Notes: a model not told the origin generated them from the sequence alone. DNA of 64,000 nt from Amphibacillus sp052055485 (GCF_052055485.1 NZ_CP197171.1:1922001-1986000); one strand, 5' to 3'; shown: positions 27,705-36,483, counted from the first letter of the stretch. A program made the numbers and translations.

Positions 27705-28736
27705 CTACTTCCATAAAAATGGTGGATATTGATCTAGGTCGCCACGTATAAAACGAGCAAGTAGCAAGGCTTGAGTGTATGGAACTAAGCCCCATGAAAT
27801 TTTTTCGCCTAAGAAAGGATGGGTAAGTGATTCTTGCTTTCGTTGTTGCCACTTTTGTAAAAAGTTCTTTCTAGCTTCATCTGTCAGTATAACACTTCCA
27901 TTTTCCTTTTCAACAAAATCTGATGGAGAAATTTCCTTTCTATTGATCAGAGCAATAACGAAACGATCTGCGACAATTCCGCGTAATTCTTCCATAACAT
28001 CTAAAGCTAAAGAGACTCTACCAGGACGGTCTCTGTGCATAAATCCAACATAGGCATCTAAACCAACTGTTTCCAAAGCGGCTGCTGTATCATTAGCTAG
28101 TAAGGTATAAGCAAATGAAAGTAATGCATTTATTTTATCTTTAGGAGGTCTTCTAGAGCGATTATAAAAATGAAACTCCTCTTTTTGTTGCAAAATCATT
28201 AGATTAAATCCTTCATTATAGTAAGTTGCGGCTTGACCCTCCAATCCCCGTAGCCGTTCTAAATCAGTACATTGTTTCACTTCATTCATTATTTTTGTTA
28301 ATTTATTGGAGATATTATTGATTTGTTCAGAATCAATTCGCATGGGGTAATTTCGTTTTGCTCTTTCTAACATCCACCGTTGATTAAATAATTTCCCTAA
28401 AATAAAATTTCTAGCAATTGAAGATGAGGTAGCTAGATCATCTGATAATCTGTATTGAGCCTTCCGAAGATAAACATTTCCCCTGCTGATACCAGAAACT
28501 CTAGCTAAGTAACGACCGTTTTTCGTTAAAAATATCATGCTAATATTATTATCTGCACAGTATCCCATTAAGGCTGGGCTTGCTCCTGTATAACCAAAGC
28601 TAACAACACTTTCTAGGTTGTGAAGAGGCACGCGTCCAAGTTTCTCCTTTTCTTTGATTAAAACAATATTATCTCCATCCAACGATAAATAGATGTCTGG
28701 CTGCGTTACAAATAAAGTATTTAGTAATTTTCTCAT
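27705..28736 (-). CDS. cas1: CRISPR integrase Cas1 (type I-C)
   Basis: A 343-residue Cas1 with an N-terminal beta domain (VTQPDIYLSLDGDNIVLI) and a helical C-terminal catalytic domain. The metal-binding residues are visible: Glu in LRGLEGQAATYY, His in GFMHRDRPGR, and Asp in SLALDVMEELRG. It catalyses spacer integration with Cas2. The start overlaps the end of cas4 by 4 bp, and the gene sits in the standard I-C order cas4-cas1-cas2. Confidence 0.96.
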   Translation of the reverse strand: MRKLLNTLFVTQPDIYLSLDGDNIVLIKEKEKLGRVPLHNLESVVSFGYTGASPALMGYCADNNISMIFLTKNGRYLARVSGISRGNVYLRKAQYRLSDDLATSSSIARNFILGKLFNQRWMLERAKRNYPMRIDSEQINNISNKLTKIMNEVKQCTDLERLRGLEGQAATYYNEGFNLMILQQKEEFHFYNRSRRPPKDKINALLSFAYTLLANDTAAALETVGLDAYVGFMHRDRPGRVSLALDVMEELRGIVADRFVIALINRKEISPSDFVEKENGSVILTDEARKNFLQKWQQRKQESLTHPFLGEKISWGLVPYTQALLLARFIRGDLDQYPPFLWK

Positions 28737-29377
28737 TCATCCAATTTCCTTTCTATGTATTGTTGAACAGAGATTTTATTCATTAATTCTGGCAAGCAAA
28801 TATTTTTTAATGAACAACTACGACAATGCGGTCCTGTTTTGACCTTTGGTGTGTGCTGTTTTTGAAAGTAATGGTGCATTTCTTTCGCTAAATCTTGTAC
28901 ATATACCTTTAACTCGGGTGTAATATCTATTTGTACACGTTTCCGTATTTCATGATAAAAAAGAAAGCCTTTATCAATGCTGTAAAGGTGCATTTCCTCT
29001 AAACAAATTGCTTGTGCAACAAGTTGGACAATATCTTCTTTTCCTTTTTTAGGTTTTCCTCTTTTATATTCTACGGGATAGATATCGAATGTTCCCTCAT
29101 GACCAGAAAGACTAATACCATCACGATTTTGTTTATACTCCACCACGTCGCACACACCGCTTAATTTTAGTGTGTACGAGTGGATAGGCATGGCGCGTAC
29201 GATTATTTTATCTCCACGCTTTTCTTTAATAAATGGAGAGTCTGCTTTTTCATGTATGTGTCGTCCTTCAGCTGTTTTTACATTTTCTTCCCACTGCTGT
29301 TCAATATGGATCAATGCCCATTGTCTTTTGCAGAATAAGAAGTGTTGTAAACCAGATAGAAGTAAATAATTATCCAT
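28733..29377 (-). CDS. cas4: CRISPR-associated exonuclease Cas4 (type I-C)
   Basis: A 214-residue RecB-like nuclease with an iron-sulfur cluster. Cys16 (FLFCKRQWAL) and the C-terminal trio in HCRSCSLKNIC are the cluster ligands. DVVEYK and PVEYKRGKPK carry the nuclease Asp/Glu-x-Lys motif. Cas4 trims prespacers and helps select the PAM during adaptation. It starts 2 bp after the cas7 stop and overlaps cas1. Confidence 0.95.
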   Translation of the reverse strand: MDNYLLLSGLQHFLFCKRQWALIHIEQQWEENVKTAEGRHIHEKADSPFIKEKRGDKIIVRAMPIHSYTLKLSGVCDVVEYKQNRDGISLSGHEGTFDIYPVEYKRGKPKKGKEDIVQLVAQAICLEEMHLYSIDKGFLFYHEIRKRVQIDITPELKVYVQDLAKEMHHYFQKQHTPKVKTGPHCRSCSLKNICLPELMNKISVQQYIERKLDE

Positions 29378-29379
29378 TT

Positions 29380-30231
29380 CTACTGACCTACGATAGCTTC
29401 TACTTCCAGTCCATCTAAGTCATTTAAGATAATCTCATAATCTTCATAGGATTTAGGATTATCTGCTATAGCCTTGACTGACAAGGAGCGATGTACCTTA
29501 GCAGAAGAATGTTGCCCTAGCTTAGAATGATGTTCCCACCAATAGACATGATTTACTTCCATGCTTCCATCAGGTCTTGCAGAAGAACTATCATTTTCAA
29601 ATAGTGTAATAAGTGCTTGCTTTATTTTTTCTGCATCTTCAAAAGTAAAACCTGTTTTTTCCGCTAATTGAGGATTAATACTACCTTTAAAGATATATAG
29701 TCCATGATTAATACGATGTTTCATTCCCATAGTATCAGAACTTCTTTTTTCTCCAGTTACTGAATTGACGCTTTTAGTAATCTGTGTGCTCACGATATCG
29801 ATCGGGCTGACAGATGTTGCTGTATGAATCGAAACAGGACCGCGAACACCTACAGACAATGCTGATCCTTTAAATGCAAAAACTTGACCAAAACTTCGTA
29901 CATCAATCCACTTTTCACAAGCAATTTGTGCAAATAGGTCTCCCGAGGAATTTTTTGCTTTTAATAATTTTTTTAGCGTTTCGTCAGCATCAGCTCGATC
30001 TTTTAAACTTTTAAAACCATCATTATTACGATCATCTGATTGAACAAAGATTGATTCACCGGCATCTTGCAGGCGATTTCTAATTTTGCGTTTAATTGCA
30101 ACATCAGAGATTTCTCCGTGCCCATCATAATTTTGTCGTGGTCTATTTCCGTTTAATGGATCACCGTTTGGATTTGCATTTGTTACAGATAATACGACTG
30201 CAAAATCAATTTTCTTGTTTAATACTGTCAT
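29380..30231 (-). CDS. cas7c: Cas7c/Csd2, Cascade backbone
   Basis: A 283-residue Cas7 of the Csd2 family. The N-terminal VVLSVTNANPNGDPLNGNRP is its best-known signature, and GVRGPVSIHTATSVSPIDIV lies in the centre. Multiple copies coat the crRNA spacer in the type I-C Cascade. Its start lies inside the end of cas8c (26-bp overlap), preceded by GGAGCTGGAAAT, so translation is coupled. Confidence 0.96.
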   Translation of the reverse strand: MTVLNKKIDFAVVLSVTNANPNGDPLNGNRPRQNYDGHGEISDVAIKRKIRNRLQDAGESIFVQSDDRNNDGFKSLKDRADADETLKKLLKAKNSSGDLFAQIACEKWIDVRSFGQVFAFKGSALSVGVRGPVSIHTATSVSPIDIVSTQITKSVNSVTGEKRSSDTMGMKHRINHGLYIFKGSINPQLAEKTGFTFEDAEKIKQALITLFENDSSSARPDGSMEVNHVYWWEHHSKLGQHSSAKVHRSLSVKAIADNPKSYEDYEIILNDLDGLEVEAIVGQ

Positions 30232-30598
30232 TATTTCCAGCTCCTTCTTTTTCCTTCTTGGTATATAATGTCTTTCTTTGACTGTATAAACCTAATAAGT
30301 ATTTTTCGGTCAATGGAGAATTATTAAAATCGTCTTCTTTAAATTTGTCCGCTATTTCATCGATTAATTTTGTATAATAAGTAGCTCTTGTTCCAAGCTT
30401 AGCTTGGTAGGGTTGTAAACTATTTTGTAGCGTAAGCCAAGTTCTTGCGGGTTGTTTAGAAAATGAATTCATATAGCGTATCGCATTTGTTGCTCTTTTT
30501 TCATCTTTATCTAGAGCACTTCTTTCCAATACATCTGCTACAGCTAATAATCTACCAAATAGATAACTTCGGTCATTTGTTTCCTCATTTAAAGCCAC
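30206..30598 (-). CDS. cas11c: Probable internally initiated small subunit Cas11c
   Basis: An in-frame GTG (codon 522 of cas8c) lies exactly 8 nt after a perfect AGGAGG on the minus strand. Translation from it gives a 130-residue helical protein ending at the cas8c stop and beginning just before NDRSYLFGRLLAV. Type I-C systems are known to make Cas11c from an internal start in cas8c in this region. The perfect Shine-Dalgarno within coding sequence is strong support. Use of this GTG has not been shown for this organism. Confidence 0.7.
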   Translation of the reverse strand: MALNEETNDRSYLFGRLLAVADVLERSALDKDEKRATNAIRYMNSFSKQPARTWLTLQNSLQPYQAKLGTRATYYTKLIDEIADKFKEDDFNNSPLTEKYLLGLYSQRKTLYTKKEKEGAGNNDSIKQEN

Positions 30599-32161
30599 AT
30601 TCCATTCCTCCTCTTTCTCCAGTAATGCTTTACGTGTTAATGCACATGTAATGCTCAAGGTTTTTTCCCATTCCCACCTTTCCATAGAAACAGGATTGGA
30701 ACTGCGTTGTAATGCACTTTTTAAAATATCTCGTGGGATATTTCGTTTGTCTATGATGCAAGGAAGTATACGTTCCATCAGACCTTTGATTATTTTTTCA
30801 TTCGCTCTTGGTCCATATGCAGCAAAGGCAATATCCTTTGTGGCTGGTGCACCATAGAACGAAACATACTGATCATTTAATTTTCGGTAGCGATGTTCCC
30901 AAGCGCAGTTTTCATGCCAGTCTTCTATTCGCTGTAAATAGAGTTCCTTATTCAAATGTCGATAGTAGAGGACCGCTAATCTTCCAGTTGTTGCAGAGTC
31001 TAATATAAGCACGTTGATACTACTACTTGAGGTGAGATTATGTCTATATCCGTCAATTGCCTGTTTAAATTGTCTCGCAAAAGGTCGATCCGTATCAGGG
31101 GCAAATTCCTTTTTAGCAACTGTATCTTTGAAAAAATTAAAGGAATCTTCCATCGGGTCTGGGGCTGCTAATTCAGCTGATCCAGAGGTAGATTTAGTAT
31201 CTCCAGCAATTCCCCATACGAGGAATACCCGATTATCAATGGTTTTTCCTTGGCGATGAATCAGCCACTTGAGTGCATTATGGGCTTTTTGAGAGACTTC
31301 ATAACTAATACTTGCCACCTCTTGACTATCTTTAAATCGACCTCGATAGGTAAAGCCTCTTGTATCATTAGAAGAAATAAGCTTTGCTTTATCAGCTGCA
31401 TGTCGAATTTTATTTGCATGTCGTTCTGTTGTTAGTGCTTGTTCACCTGTTACAAAACAAGTATCAGGTTCTTTTGATTCTTTCATTTGATGCTCATAAA
31501 ATTTGGAGAAAGCATTGTAGACTTCTTTATCCCTCCATATAGGAACACCATTTGGAGAATAGGTGGTAAATCGGACGAATACACTGAATTGGTCAGTTGC
31601 ACCACTTGAAAAGATGTCTGGTTTTTCACCAAGTTCTTTCTCATAATCTTGTTTCCATTTACTAATAAGTAGGTTGTTATTATCAGTTATTAATTTTTTG
31701 TCGTTAACAAGATCCTCAATCAGTGTTCCTTTTTTTAAGTATTGATAAATTAGGTGCACTCTTTCGTTTCTGTATGGTGAGTTCATCCATTTCTCTAAGT
31801 TGCTGATATATACTTGGTATGGAGTTGTCTCCTGTTTTTTAATTTTTCCACCATATTTTTCAAAGTCCCCAGCTATATACATTAACTTGTCATGAAGGGG
31901 ATAGGGTGCTACTTTTGAACCAGAACGACTCGCTGAGTCATCTGTTGTTGGAATAAGTGTATTGACTTTTTCTAATACGTGAGCAGAAGAAAAATTCCCG
32001 TCTTCATCAATTTCAACTTCAATATGGGCATTTTGTGTTGTGTGTGCCACAGGGAGAAGTGTGAATTCACGATTTTCATACTTTTTTTCCATTTTTCCAA
32101 CAGTCTGTTCATTTCTTTGATATGTTTTATATAATTGTAGTAGCCAACTCAAATTATTCAC
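30206..32161 (-). CDS. cas8c: Cas8c/Csd1, Cascade large subunit
   Basis: A 651-residue Csd1-family protein. Landmarks are the N-terminal PVAHTTQNAHIEVEIDEDG, CFVTGEQ near 240, the central VFLVWGIAGD region, and a helical C-terminal part with SYLFGRLLAVADVLER. It recognises the PAM and starts DNA unwinding. The C-terminal domain corresponds to the small subunit Cas11c, and an internal start for that polypeptide is visible at 30598. The gene overlaps cas5c by 8 bp and cas7c by 26 bp. Length is normal and no break is seen. Confidence 0.95.
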   Translation of the reverse strand: MNNLSWLLQLYKTYQRNEQTVGKMEKKYENREFTLLPVAHTTQNAHIEVEIDEDGNFSSAHVLEKVNTLIPTTDDSASRSGSKVAPYPLHDKLMYIAGDFEKYGGKIKKQETTPYQVYISNLEKWMNSPYRNERVHLIYQYLKKGTLIEDLVNDKKLITDNNNLLISKWKQDYEKELGEKPDIFSSGATDQFSVFVRFTTYSPNGVPIWRDKEVYNAFSKFYEHQMKESKEPDTCFVTGEQALTTERHANKIRHAADKAKLISSNDTRGFTYRGRFKDSQEVASISYEVSQKAHNALKWLIHRQGKTIDNRVFLVWGIAGDTKSTSGSAELAAPDPMEDSFNFFKDTVAKKEFAPDTDRPFARQFKQAIDGYRHNLTSSSSINVLILDSATTGRLAVLYYRHLNKELYLQRIEDWHENCAWEHRYRKLNDQYVSFYGAPATKDIAFAAYGPRANEKIIKGLMERILPCIIDKRNIPRDILKSALQRSSNPVSMERWEWEKTLSITCALTRKALLEKEEEWNVALNEETNDRSYLFGRLLAVADVLERSALDKDEKRATNAIRYMNSFSKQPARTWLTLQNSLQPYQAKLGTRATYYTKLIDEIADKFKEDDFNNSPLTEKYLLGLYSQRKTLYTKKEKEGAGNNDSIKQEN

Positions 32162-32864
32162 CTCCTAGTTGTTGGAGCAATTCTTCTACAGCTTGTGTAT
32201 TGCTTGCATTGAATTCTTTTGGTTTCATTTCTTTGATTTCTCGTACAATCGTGCATTCCTCTGGTCTAGGAAAGTGTATAATCCCATTTTTCATAACAGG
32301 TCTAAACAAACGGACAGAAAGTTCATCTTTTCCTGTTTCATCTGGATAGTTAAATCCATGTACCATGGTTCCTAGATGATATTCAGGAATCTCGTCATAG
32401 TCACCTTTACCACTACCAAATTTACAAGGTTCTACATATCCTTGACATTCTCTTGTACCTAAGAAAATATCTCGTCTTCCTCCAGCTTTTAAGGAACGTT
32501 GCAGGATACTATAATGTTTTCCTTCGATACGGTCATGTGCTAAATCTGGACGATGTTCGTTAAATATAAAATGGGCTCGTACTTGATAATGGACATTTTT
32601 TAAGTAGGTATAGTTAGCAAGTGTATTGCCTCCGCCATATTCAATCGGCCGAATCCCTTTAGATTCCATTTGAATTTGATTCATAATTCGAATTTCATCA
32701 ATATAAAAAAGAATCGTTGGTTTCCAATAAATAGACTCAGTAATGCCTTTTATGGCCTGGTAAGTTGGCGTGTGATAAGAAAGTTTTTCCCCACCTAATT
32801 TGGTAAGTGGATCGGTAAATAAGGCATAGTCTCCAAATACTTCAAATTCAATTTGATTTCGCAT
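32154..32864 (-). CDS. cas5c: Cas5c, crRNA-processing endonuclease and Cascade subunit
   Basis: A 236-residue Cas5d/Cas5c. The start region MRNQIEFEVFGDYALFTDPLTK and IKGITESIYWKPTI are typical. In I-C systems, which lack Cas6, this protein cuts the pre-crRNA and stays on the 5' handle. The start is odd: no ribosome binding site lies near ATG 32864. A strong AGGAGG (32904-32909) is spaced for another ATG at 32893 that is out of frame by two bases. An 11-nt near-repeat between the two explains the shift. Confidence 0.93.
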   Translation of the reverse strand: MRNQIEFEVFGDYALFTDPLTKLGGEKLSYHTPTYQAIKGITESIYWKPTILFYIDEIRIMNQIQMESKGIRPIEYGGGNTLANYTYLKNVHYQVRAHFIFNEHRPDLAHDRIEGKHYSILQRSLKAGGRRDIFLGTRECQGYVEPCKFGSGKGDYDEIPEYHLGTMVHGFNYPDETGKDELSVRLFRPVMKNGIIHFPRPEECTIVREIKEMKPKEFNASNTQAVEELLQQLGGE

Positions 32865-32936
32865 GATTTTGTGATTGATATGTGATTGATCATATCAATA
32901 CTTCCTCCTTTCTAAATGAATTCTTTTATTTATATA

Positions 32937-32980
32937 GAAAAAGGGATGTGCTGATTAGTGAGAGCCCTAATCAGCGCCCT
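32937..32980 (-). terminator. Intrinsic terminator/attenuator between the small ORF and cas5c
   Basis: Read on the minus strand, GCTGATTAG and CTAATCAGC form a perfect 9-bp stem with an 8-nt loop. Flanking AGGG/CCCT extends it, and TTTTT follows at once. It sits just after the small ORF and about 75 bp before cas5c, so it can end transcription before the Cascade operon unless prevented. Confidence 0.75.
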
Positions 32981-32989
32981 TGATACCAC

Positions 32990-33091
32990 TTAAGTCTTCT
33001 TCCAAACGATCCTACGTAGTTGTTTTAATTGCGTTTCTAGTTCTAGTATTCTTTTTTCTATTCTGTTAATTCTTTTCAAGAGAAGAAACAT
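32990..33091 (-). CDS. Unannotated 33-residue basic coiled-coil peptide (cas leader ORF)
   Basis: On the minus strand a perfect AGGAGGTG (positions about 33102-33109) precedes an ATG at 33091. The frame encodes 33 residues: a short hydrophobic start (MFLLL), then a Lys/Arg-rich amphipathic helix with repeated IExRI/LExQL spacing, ending RRIVWKKT. A promoter lies 46 bp upstream and an intrinsic terminator immediately downstream. It could be a leader peptide controlling the terminator, or a small protein acting with the CRISPR machinery. No known family is recognised. Its small size means it could be chance, but promoter, ribosome binding site, codon usage and terminator all agree. Confidence 0.6.
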   Translation of the reverse strand: MFLLLKRINRIEKRILELETQLKQLRRIVWKKT

Positions 33092-33136
33092 TAATAGTAA
33101 CACCTCCTATATTATAAAAATAAAAGCTTTATATAT

Positions 33137-33165
33137 ATAATAGCGCTTTCTTTTGTGGTAGTCAA
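33137..33165 (-). promoter_or_regulatory. Sigma-A-type promoter ahead of the small ORF and Cascade operon
   Basis: On the minus strand TTGACT (33165-33160) is separated by exactly 17 bp from TATTAT (33142-33137), inside a very AT-rich stretch. It points to the small ORF at 33091 and, if the terminator is passed, to cas5c-cas8c-cas7c-cas4-cas1-cas2. Confidence 0.6.
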
Positions 33166-33259
33166 TCATTTTTTATATTGCACATAATATAATTTTACCG
33201 AAATATTTTATTAAAATATTATTTTGATATTTTATTAGCTAGCATGTAATATAGAAAGA

Positions 33260-33318
33260 GGAAACGGAAAATTTAAGAATGTGAGTTCGTTTCCAGTTCG
33301 TATCTTTATATAGATACG
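33260..33318. promoter_or_regulatory. Two adjacent palindromes upstream of the cas promoter
   Basis: GGAAACG/CGTTTCC (33260-33294, long 21-nt loop) and CGTATCT/AGATACG (33299-33318, 6-nt loop) lie between the end of cas3 and the minus-strand promoter. The second is compact enough to be an operator or a transcript hairpin. Function is inferred from position only. Confidence 0.35.
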
Positions 33319-33358
33319 CGGATTGAAAAGGTAATATTATGATGTGTAATATTGAATG

Positions 33359-33384
33359 GCTGGTTTCTTATAATAGAAACCAGC
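33359..33384 (-). terminator. Hairpin after cas3
   Basis: GCTGGTTTCT and AGAAACCAGC form a perfect 10-bp stem with a 6-nt loop, 10 bp past the cas3 stop. No T-run follows on the minus strand, so it may be a processing or stabilising hairpin rather than an efficient terminator. Confidence 0.5.
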
Positions 33385-33393
33385 TAGCGATAT

Positions 33394-35796
33394 TTAAAAA
33401 AACAAATCATTTAACTGACTATTTCCTTGCAAGTCAATGCCATACTCTTCATCATAGAATCCTGCTTTTAATTCATAAATCAGCCCATCAAAATGGGAGA
33501 CAAGTGCCTGTTCACTTATCAAGTGTTGAAAGACTTGTGGATAGACTTGAATCGAATACTGTTGTGCTGATTTTAATAAAATAGATAGTTCATCAATCGA
33601 TTGATTACTATTTAAGTCAGCAATAATGCCTTTCCCTTTTCCATAAGATACAAGAATAGATGTTGTCTGATTCTCAATAACATGAAAGTGCCTTGCTACG
33701 GTATCAAAGCCAGTCCTTAGAAATAATGGGTATGGATTATAGCTTGTCGACTGATAAGACCGTATTTCTTCATCTCTTTTTTCTAATAAAATATCGGTAA
33801 GATTGGCTTGGATTTCAGAAACAAAAAACCTTAAATTGCCTTCACTTTTGCTATAGAAGTTAACAAAGTATTCTCTCATTGCTTTTTGAGATAATAAACT
33901 ATAATTGTATCTTTCTGGTTTTTTCTTGTATCTGGCAAGTAGTGCATGAGAAGCTTCCTTTCCAGTTTTAATTTCTTTCAATCGAGACAATTTTTCTTGC
34001 TGATGCTCAATGATATAGACAGGTTTTGTTTTATACCTACCGTGGCGATTACATCTCCCCGCAGCTTGAGCAATCGAATCAAGACCAGCAGCAGAACGAA
34101 TCACACAATCAAAACTAACATCTACGCCAGCTTCAATGAGTTGCGTGGTGACACAAACAAAGGGTTCTTGTTGTTCCAAGTGTGCTCGAATGGTTTTCAA
34201 ACTTTCCTTTCGATGAGCGGCACACATAGAGGTGCTCAGGTGATAAACTGGAATATTTACCTCTTTTAGTTGTTCATATAATTCCTTGACGACAGGTTTG
34301 GTATTTAAAATAATTAAGGTAGACCCTAATTGATCGAGATCATTTTGAATCCAAACAGCTATCTCTTGGTTTGTTAAAGGTTCATCTGTTTTATCTATTA
34401 TATCTACTCGCTTAAATGCCTCAGCAATTTGATCAAGATTTTGGACAATTTCCCCGCTACTATTTTTATTAATGGGGTTGGGAACTTGCTCTAAAGTTGG
34501 CTGTGTAGCAGTGCAAAGCAGAATACTAGACTGAGCTTGATTTTTCAAAAAATTAACGGCTTCATTGAACAGAGAAATACATTTGATCGGCACCTTTTGC
34601 ACTTCATCAAAAATAATGACAGAATCGGCTAGGTTATGCAGCCTTCTTGTATTGCGATTTCCTTTGGCATAAAAGACATTTAGGAATTGCACCAGGGTGG
34701 TAAAGATAATTGGGCTATCCCAGCTGTCCTTTGCTAATTGCAGTTTTTGCTTTGTATCAATGTATCCGTCATCTAACACGTCAAATTCATCGATTACTTG
34801 ATCATCTTCAATGACATTGGAATGGTGTTCTAAAATATGCTCATCATCATCTAGGATATTTCTAATTTCATTAGCGTTTTGTTCGATAATGGTTGTATAA
34901 GGCACGATATAAATAATTTTTTGTTTTTGATAGGCTAAGCTGTGCTTTAAAGCATAGCGGAAACTAGCTAAAGTTTTTCCACCTCCAGTAGGGATGGACA
35001 AGGTATAAATGCCAGAAGGTTTAGAAGCGAATTTCTCACACTGCTCAGACATCTCTTCTCGCAATTGGTTAATAGGAGTTTGCTCTCCATTCTTTTTAAG
35101 ATTATCTAAATGGTGCATGAGTGATTGGTAGTATTCAGTGAAAAGAGTTGAATGTTCTTCTGTTTCTTTACTTGTCGTACCTCTTTCAAAATCTCTTGTA
35201 TTGGTTCGATCAGCATCAATTAGACAACTAAATATGTATTTTGTGATAAATACAAAGGTTTCATAGCTTGGTGGTAATTGTGCGATTTCTTCAACTGCTT
35301 TTTGAATATATAATTGAAGCTCCGTTAAAGAAAGGGTATCTTTGAAAAAGTTTTCTTTCACAAGTTCATATTCTGGGATATCTTTTTCAAGCACTCTAAA
35401 TAGAAAAGGTGAGTCTTTTTCTGTTGAAAGATAGTCTTTAAGGTTACTGTGATGTGATATAATTACGTTACTTACTATTTCAGCAAGTAATTTTTCATGA
35501 GAAGAGTTGTTATCTTGGTGTAAAAGTTCGAAGATTAGTTTTCCGCCTGCTGTAGAATGATCTACTTCACCGCGTTTATAGGTAGTAGTATCTGGTTGAA
35601 AAACAGCTTCATATATGTATGTCTGAAACTTCGGACTATATTTTCCAATATCATGTAAAAGTCCACATAAACCTGCTACATATTTTAACCCTAGTTTAGC
35701 ACCAAACTTTTCAGCTAGTTGTCTAGTTTCTAATAAGTGTATTTTTAAGTACTGAATTTTTTTATCTAATTCGCGAATATGGGCAATATAAACCAT
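33394..35796 (-). CDS. cas3: Cas3 helicase-nuclease
   Basis: An 800-residue Cas3 with both domains in one chain. The N-terminal HD nuclease has GLLHDIGKYS (His48-Asp49) and a later VDHST. The SF2 helicase has Walker A PTGGGKT near 265-271, DEVQ near 393, and a C-terminal QLIEAGVDVSFD with QAAGRCNRHG. It is recruited to Cascade-bound DNA, unwinds it and degrades it. The ATG follows AAGGAGGG. It is the first cas gene in transcription order, separated from cas5c by a 530-bp gap with its own regulatory signals. Confidence 0.96.
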   Translation of the reverse strand: MVYIAHIRELDKKIQYLKIHLLETRQLAEKFGAKLGLKYVAGLCGLLHDIGKYSPKFQTYIYEAVFQPDTTTYKRGEVDHSTAGGKLIFELLHQDNNSSHEKLLAEIVSNVIISHHSNLKDYLSTEKDSPFLFRVLEKDIPEYELVKENFFKDTLSLTELQLYIQKAVEEIAQLPPSYETFVFITKYIFSCLIDADRTNTRDFERGTTSKETEEHSTLFTEYYQSLMHHLDNLKKNGEQTPINQLREEMSEQCEKFASKPSGIYTLSIPTGGGKTLASFRYALKHSLAYQKQKIIYIVPYTTIIEQNANEIRNILDDDEHILEHHSNVIEDDQVIDEFDVLDDGYIDTKQKLQLAKDSWDSPIIFTTLVQFLNVFYAKGNRNTRRLHNLADSVIIFDEVQKVPIKCISLFNEAVNFLKNQAQSSILLCTATQPTLEQVPNPINKNSSGEIVQNLDQIAEAFKRVDIIDKTDEPLTNQEIAVWIQNDLDQLGSTLIILNTKPVVKELYEQLKEVNIPVYHLSTSMCAAHRKESLKTIRAHLEQQEPFVCVTTQLIEAGVDVSFDCVIRSAAGLDSIAQAAGRCNRHGRYKTKPVYIIEHQQEKLSRLKEIKTGKEASHALLARYKKKPERYNYSLLSQKAMREYFVNFYSKSEGNLRFFVSEIQANLTDILLEKRDEEIRSYQSTSYNPYPLFLRTGFDTVARHFHVIENQTTSILVSYGKGKGIIADLNSNQSIDELSILLKSAQQYSIQVYPQVFQHLISEQALVSHFDGLIYELKAGFYDEEYGIDLQGNSQLNDLFF

Positions 35797-36219
35797 GCAT
35801 ATCCCTCCTTTTTCCTATAGTCTAATTTTACCACAAATTTTGCTGAGATGTGTTGAAAATTATAAAAATTTGGTGAAAATAGAAGTTATTGAGATTCTCT
35901 TATAAAAATCATTCTAGCAAGTTTATTACGCATGCTGATAAATTAGTTAGCCCAATAAAGATATTTTTCTTGTACAAAGATCGGTAATTTTAAAAAATTA
36001 ATTGATTAAAATTGAATTTCCATCCAAATAAAGGACCAATAAGATGTTTTTAGAAATTCAATAGGGACTAAGTACAGCTTGTAGGAAGCGATATTGAATG
36101 ATAAACTATAGGCAGAAAGATTCGGTCAGAAAACTATATTAGTTTAATGAAAACTATCATAGGAAATCTATTTTGGATAAATTTCCTATATTTTATTATA
36201 TTAATTAACCAGTTAAATA
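35797..36219. other. Intergenic region upstream of cas3
   Basis: About 420 bp of AT-rich DNA. The cas3 ribosome binding site is at its left edge. No convincing gene, array or strong hairpin is seen in the remainder; short frames at 36147 onward lack ribosome binding sites. Confidence 0.5.
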
Positions 36220-36458
36220 AAACGAAACTTCAATTAGTGGGAGTTTTAGGCCTACACGATGTAGGTCATGCAGATGTTGTCACAGGATGTGACGGTTTTA
36301 ATCTGCGTTCCCATCTACCTCCCACTGATTGTTAAGGAACACAAGCTAACGTCTTCGCGTCCTGGGACTGCGGTTACTCGTCCCACCGAAAACATTTGCG
36401 AAAACGCTTGTGTGACCAACGTCGTGTTGCCCCGAGTTTTACGGACGGTTATCTGTGA
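36220..36458 (+). repeat. Dispersed repeat, copy A (inverted relative to 42455-42751)
   Basis: This GC-richer 239-bp block begins AAACGAAACTTCAAT and ends CGGTTATCTGTGA. Both ends, plus internal pieces such as GTTGCCCCGAGTTTTACGG, recur as the reverse complement at 42455-42751. No protein is encoded by it. It directly precedes the ribosome binding site of the coiled-coil gene at 36484, so it may supply or influence that gene's promoter. Confidence 0.75.
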
Positions 36459-36483
36459 TAAAAATTTAGAAAGGAGCGTAATC

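Noticed and set aside
27697..27852. 52-codon extension of cas2
   Set aside because: It lies within cas1 in another frame; Cas2 starts at its conserved LIVVTYDVS strand.
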